Part shown: piece after piece, positions 7,014 to 8,191 of the stretch | Layout: every line of letters begins with the position of its first letter | How positions within the stretch are numbered: the stretch's first letter is position 1 | Source of the DNA: an uncultured Pseudobdellovibrionaceae bacterium | GTDB taxonomy: Bacteria > Bdellovibrionota > Bdellovibrionia > Bdellovibrionales > Bdellovibrionaceae | Reading direction: 5' to 3' | DNA: 8,191 nucleotides | Assembly: GCA_937900305.1 (NCBI GenBank) | Contig: CALCCV010000337.1 | Location: 1 to 8,191 of the forward strand | Program-made: the position numbers and the translations under genes | Notes under the pieces: generated by a model | The model's database searches: none | Seen by the model: only the letters and a program-made list of their open reading frames with translations | What the model was told of the DNA's origin: nothing

Positions 7014-7748
7014 ATGACATTGCAAGATCATTTAAAACCCTCTCTTCTCAAAAATCCGCTCATTGTCGCCCTTGATCTCGACGACGACAAAAAAGTTTTG
7101 CAACTCTGCGACGATTTACAGGACATCGCCGGCGGATTTAAGGTGGGTCCGAGACTCTGCCTTCGCTACGGTAAACCCCTTCTCCAGCGCATTGCTCAGG
7201 TTGCGCCCCTCTTCATAGATAACAAGTACTTCGATATCCCAAACACGATGGAAAGCGCTGTGCTCTCTTCATTCGAAGCCGGAGCCTCGTTGGTAACGGT
7301 GCATCTCTTGGCTGGCCAGCCCGCACTCCGACGTCTCGCCGAACTTGAACAGCAGCTCAATCGAGTCCGTCCCTTCAAAATTCTCGGAGTTTCCATTCTC
7401 ACGAGCTGGTCTGAAGAAGACTACCCAACTCCGTTCACTCCCGAACCAGTGAGCAAGCACGTTCGGGAACTGATCAAAATGGGAGAGCAAGCGGGCCTAA
7501 CGGGTTTTGTTTGTTCTGGAGAAGAGCTTTCATTGGCTGGCGATAGTCAGAAGTATTTCATAGTTCCGGGAGTTCGCTTGCCCGGCGACGACGTTCAGGA
7601 TCAAAAACGCACACTCACCCCGAAGCTCGCCATCGAACGGGGAGCCTCCGGTCTCGTCGTTGGTCGACCCATCGTTGAAGCCAAGGATCCTCGACAGGCG
7701 GCGCTCGATTATTCGATGGCTTGGGTCGAATCAAGTTTCAAAGCTTGA
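7014..7748 (+). CDS. pyrF: Orotidine 5'-phosphate decarboxylase
   Basis: PyrF decarboxylates OMP to UMP, the last step of UMP synthesis, as a cytoplasmic TIM-barrel dimer. From ATG 7014 the protein has 244 residues, the normal bacterial length. Motifs in order: LIVALDLDD (D21), GGFKVGPRL (K43), then the catalytic Asp-x-Lys-x-x-Asp in FIDNKYFDIPNTM (D69, K71, D74), VTVHLLAG, ILGVSILTSW, GLTGFVCSGEE, IVPGVRLPGDDVQDQKR and GLVVGRPIVEA (phosphate-binding R218). The more usual reading of the active-site strand is DLKFHDIPNT; here DNKYFDIPNT keeps all charged residues. No Shine-Dalgarno is obvious before ATG 7014, nor before the in-frame GTG 6975, which would add 13 residues (MGNTPPSWQNPHS) without family support. 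The next gene follows nine bases after the stop and is probably co-transcribed. Confidence 0.95.
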   Translation: MTLQDHLKPSLLKNPLIVALDLDDDKKVLQLCDDLQDIAGGFKVGPRLCLRYGKPLLQRIAQVAPLFIDNKYFDIPNTMESAVLSSFEAGASLVTVHLLAGQPALRRLAELEQQLNRVRPFKILGVSILTSWSEEDYPTPFTPEPVSKHVRELIKMGEQAGLTGFVCSGEELSLAGDSQKYFIVPGVRLPGDDVQDQKRTLTPKLAIERGASGLVVGRPIVEAKDPRQAALDYSMAWVESSFKA

Positions 7749-7757
7749 GGAGAATTC

Positions 7758-7898
7758 ATGTCTGAGCCTCACGAAATTCTCACCTGCCCTCATTGTGGGG
7801 CTCTCATCGTCCGAAACCTCAGCCGCTGCCGCCAGTGCGGCAGCTGGCGTGGTGGAACGCGTCATCAGCCCCTGGGTTTTGTTCGTTGGCGACCATGA
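7758..7898 (+). CDS. Small zinc-ribbon protein (possibly truncated by a chimeric join)
   Basis: ATG 7758 follows GGAG (7749-7752) by five bases, nine bases after the pyrF stop. The 46-codon frame contains two CxxC knuckles, CPHCG and CRQCG, eleven residues apart between the second and third cysteines, a typical zinc-ribbon arrangement (TCPHCGALIVRNLSRCRQCG). After the second knuckle the sequence (SWRGGTRHQPLGFVRWRP) looks nondescript and ends in TGA. The second knuckle is encoded inside a perfect GC-rich hairpin (7825-7844). Such zinc ribbons are often the N-terminal part of longer bacterial proteins, so the native gene may continue and the stop may come from foreign sequence joined near 7845. 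The start and the first 30 residues are well supported; the length is not. Confidence 0.6.
   Translation: MSEPHEILTCPHCGALIVRNLSRCRQCGSWRGGTRHQPLGFVRWRP
7825..7849. repeat. GC-rich perfect inverted repeat, with an overlapping second hairpin
   Basis: GCTGCCGC (7825-7832) and GCGGCAGC (7837-7844) form a perfect 8-bp stem with a four-base loop CAGT. An overlapping alternative pairs CGCCAG (7830-7835) with CTGGCG (7844-7849). It lies within the zinc-ribbon frame, exactly where the base composition begins to change. It could simply be coding sequence for the second CxxC, a regulatory hairpin, or a structure that promoted a chimeric join during amplification or assembly. Confidence 0.6.
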
Positions 7899-8191
7899 CC
7901 ACGCATGTCGCGCTGAACGCGCGGGACCCGACGGCATGGCCGGTGCTGGTGACTCTGCAGAGTTCCTCGTCGAACATCAAGTACGCAGCGTACCGCCATG
8001 TGGGTGACGGCACGCAGCTGCACGGCGGGTTGCAGTGGGCGTCCAACACGTCTGGGAGCTCCATGTCCTCAAGCGGCGTTGCATACGTCGGCAGGCTGGC
8101 GCTCATTGGGTATCCGTATGAGGACTCCAGACGGGACAGCGAGTTGAATGGGAGCGAGGCAGGTGGGTTGGTTGGAGATGTTGGAGCGGCT
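7895..8191 (+). CDS. Open frame running off the contig end, unknown, low support
   Basis: ATG 7895 overlaps the preceding TGA (ATGA) and the frame stays open for 99 codons to the end of the window. It begins MTTHVALNARDPTAW and is rich in Ser, Gly and Ala. I recognise no family, signal or motif. No Shine-Dalgarno precedes the ATG. Codon use includes AGA, AGG and many GGG, unlike the genes to the left, and GC is about 63%. A frame on the opposite strand is also open across almost the whole segment (ATG at 8106 reading left), as expected in GC-rich DNA, so openness alone is weak evidence. It may be foreign sequence. Confidence 0.2.
   Translation, partial: MTTHVALNARDPTAWPVLVTLQSSSSNIKYAAYRHVGDGTQLHGGLQWASNTSGSSMSSSGVAYVGRLALIGYPYEDSRRDSELNGSEAGGLVGDVGAA

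Noticed and set aside
6994..7074. Small frame MAKSSLDDIARSFKTL before pyrF
   Set aside because: No ribosome binding site, ends within pyrF after 26 codons, and is out of frame with it; most likely a chance overlap rather than a leader peptide.
7819..8190. Open frame on the minus strand across the right end
   Set aside because: Overlaps the zinc-ribbon gene antisense, no known motif; open frames on both strands are expected at about 63% GC.
1..8191. CRISPR array, tRNA/rRNA, insertion sequence, phage or toxin-antitoxin genes
   Set aside because: No regularly spaced repeats, no tRNA-like fold or CCA end, no transposase or integrase motifs were seen on either strand.

Overview
The window is a gene-dense stretch of bacterial DNA with every confident gene on the + strand. 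The layout is one gene cut off at the left end, a tight four-gene operon, a stand-alone secreted peptidase-like gene, then pyrF followed closely by a small zinc-ribbon gene. Lipoprotein and Sec-type signals point to a Gram-negative cell. A GYF-like head fused through one membrane helix to a TPR-like tail, a lipoprotein translationally coupled to it, and moderate GC with AAA/GAA-rich coding remind me of Bdellovibrio-like (Bdellovibrionota) genomes. That assignment is an inference from style, not a database result.

Region by region. Positions 1-46 are not biological: they match an Illumina TruSeq index/read-2 adapter left on the contig end. Positions 47-921 encode the C-terminal 290 or so residues of PurH (AICAR transformylase half). 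A 200-base gap follows, holding a plausible sigma-70 promoter (1044-1072). Positions 1125-5049 hold four genes joined by 4-8 base overlaps: a GYF-like/TM/TPR membrane protein, a putative lipoprotein, a YhaM-type OB-HD 3'-5' exoribonuclease split by a -1 frameshift near 3766-3776, and serine acetyltransferase cysE. Positions 5202-6833 encode an exported S41-family peptidase-like protein with a PDZ-like part. A strong 11-bp stem-loop with a competing left arm lies at 6856-6901. Positions 7014-7748 encode orotidine 5'-phosphate decarboxylase (pyrF), followed 9 bases later by a 46-codon frame with two CxxC knuckles (7758-7898).

The last 300 bases or so (from about 7845) differ in base composition: about 63% GC by hand count over 7921-8191, against roughly 43-58% in sampled lines of pyrF. 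They match no family I recognise and begin beside a GC-rich palindrome. Because the left end carries an adapter, a chimeric join at the right end must be considered before any gene there is believed.

Functionally this is mostly housekeeping: purine synthesis (purH), pyrimidine synthesis (pyrF), cysteine synthesis (cysE) and RNA turnover (yhaM-like), plus envelope proteins of unknown role. I do not see an exotic defence system, mobile element, CRISPR array or RNA gene. The best biological leads are the envelope pair co-transcribed with the RNase and cysE, and the atypical active site of the S41 protein.
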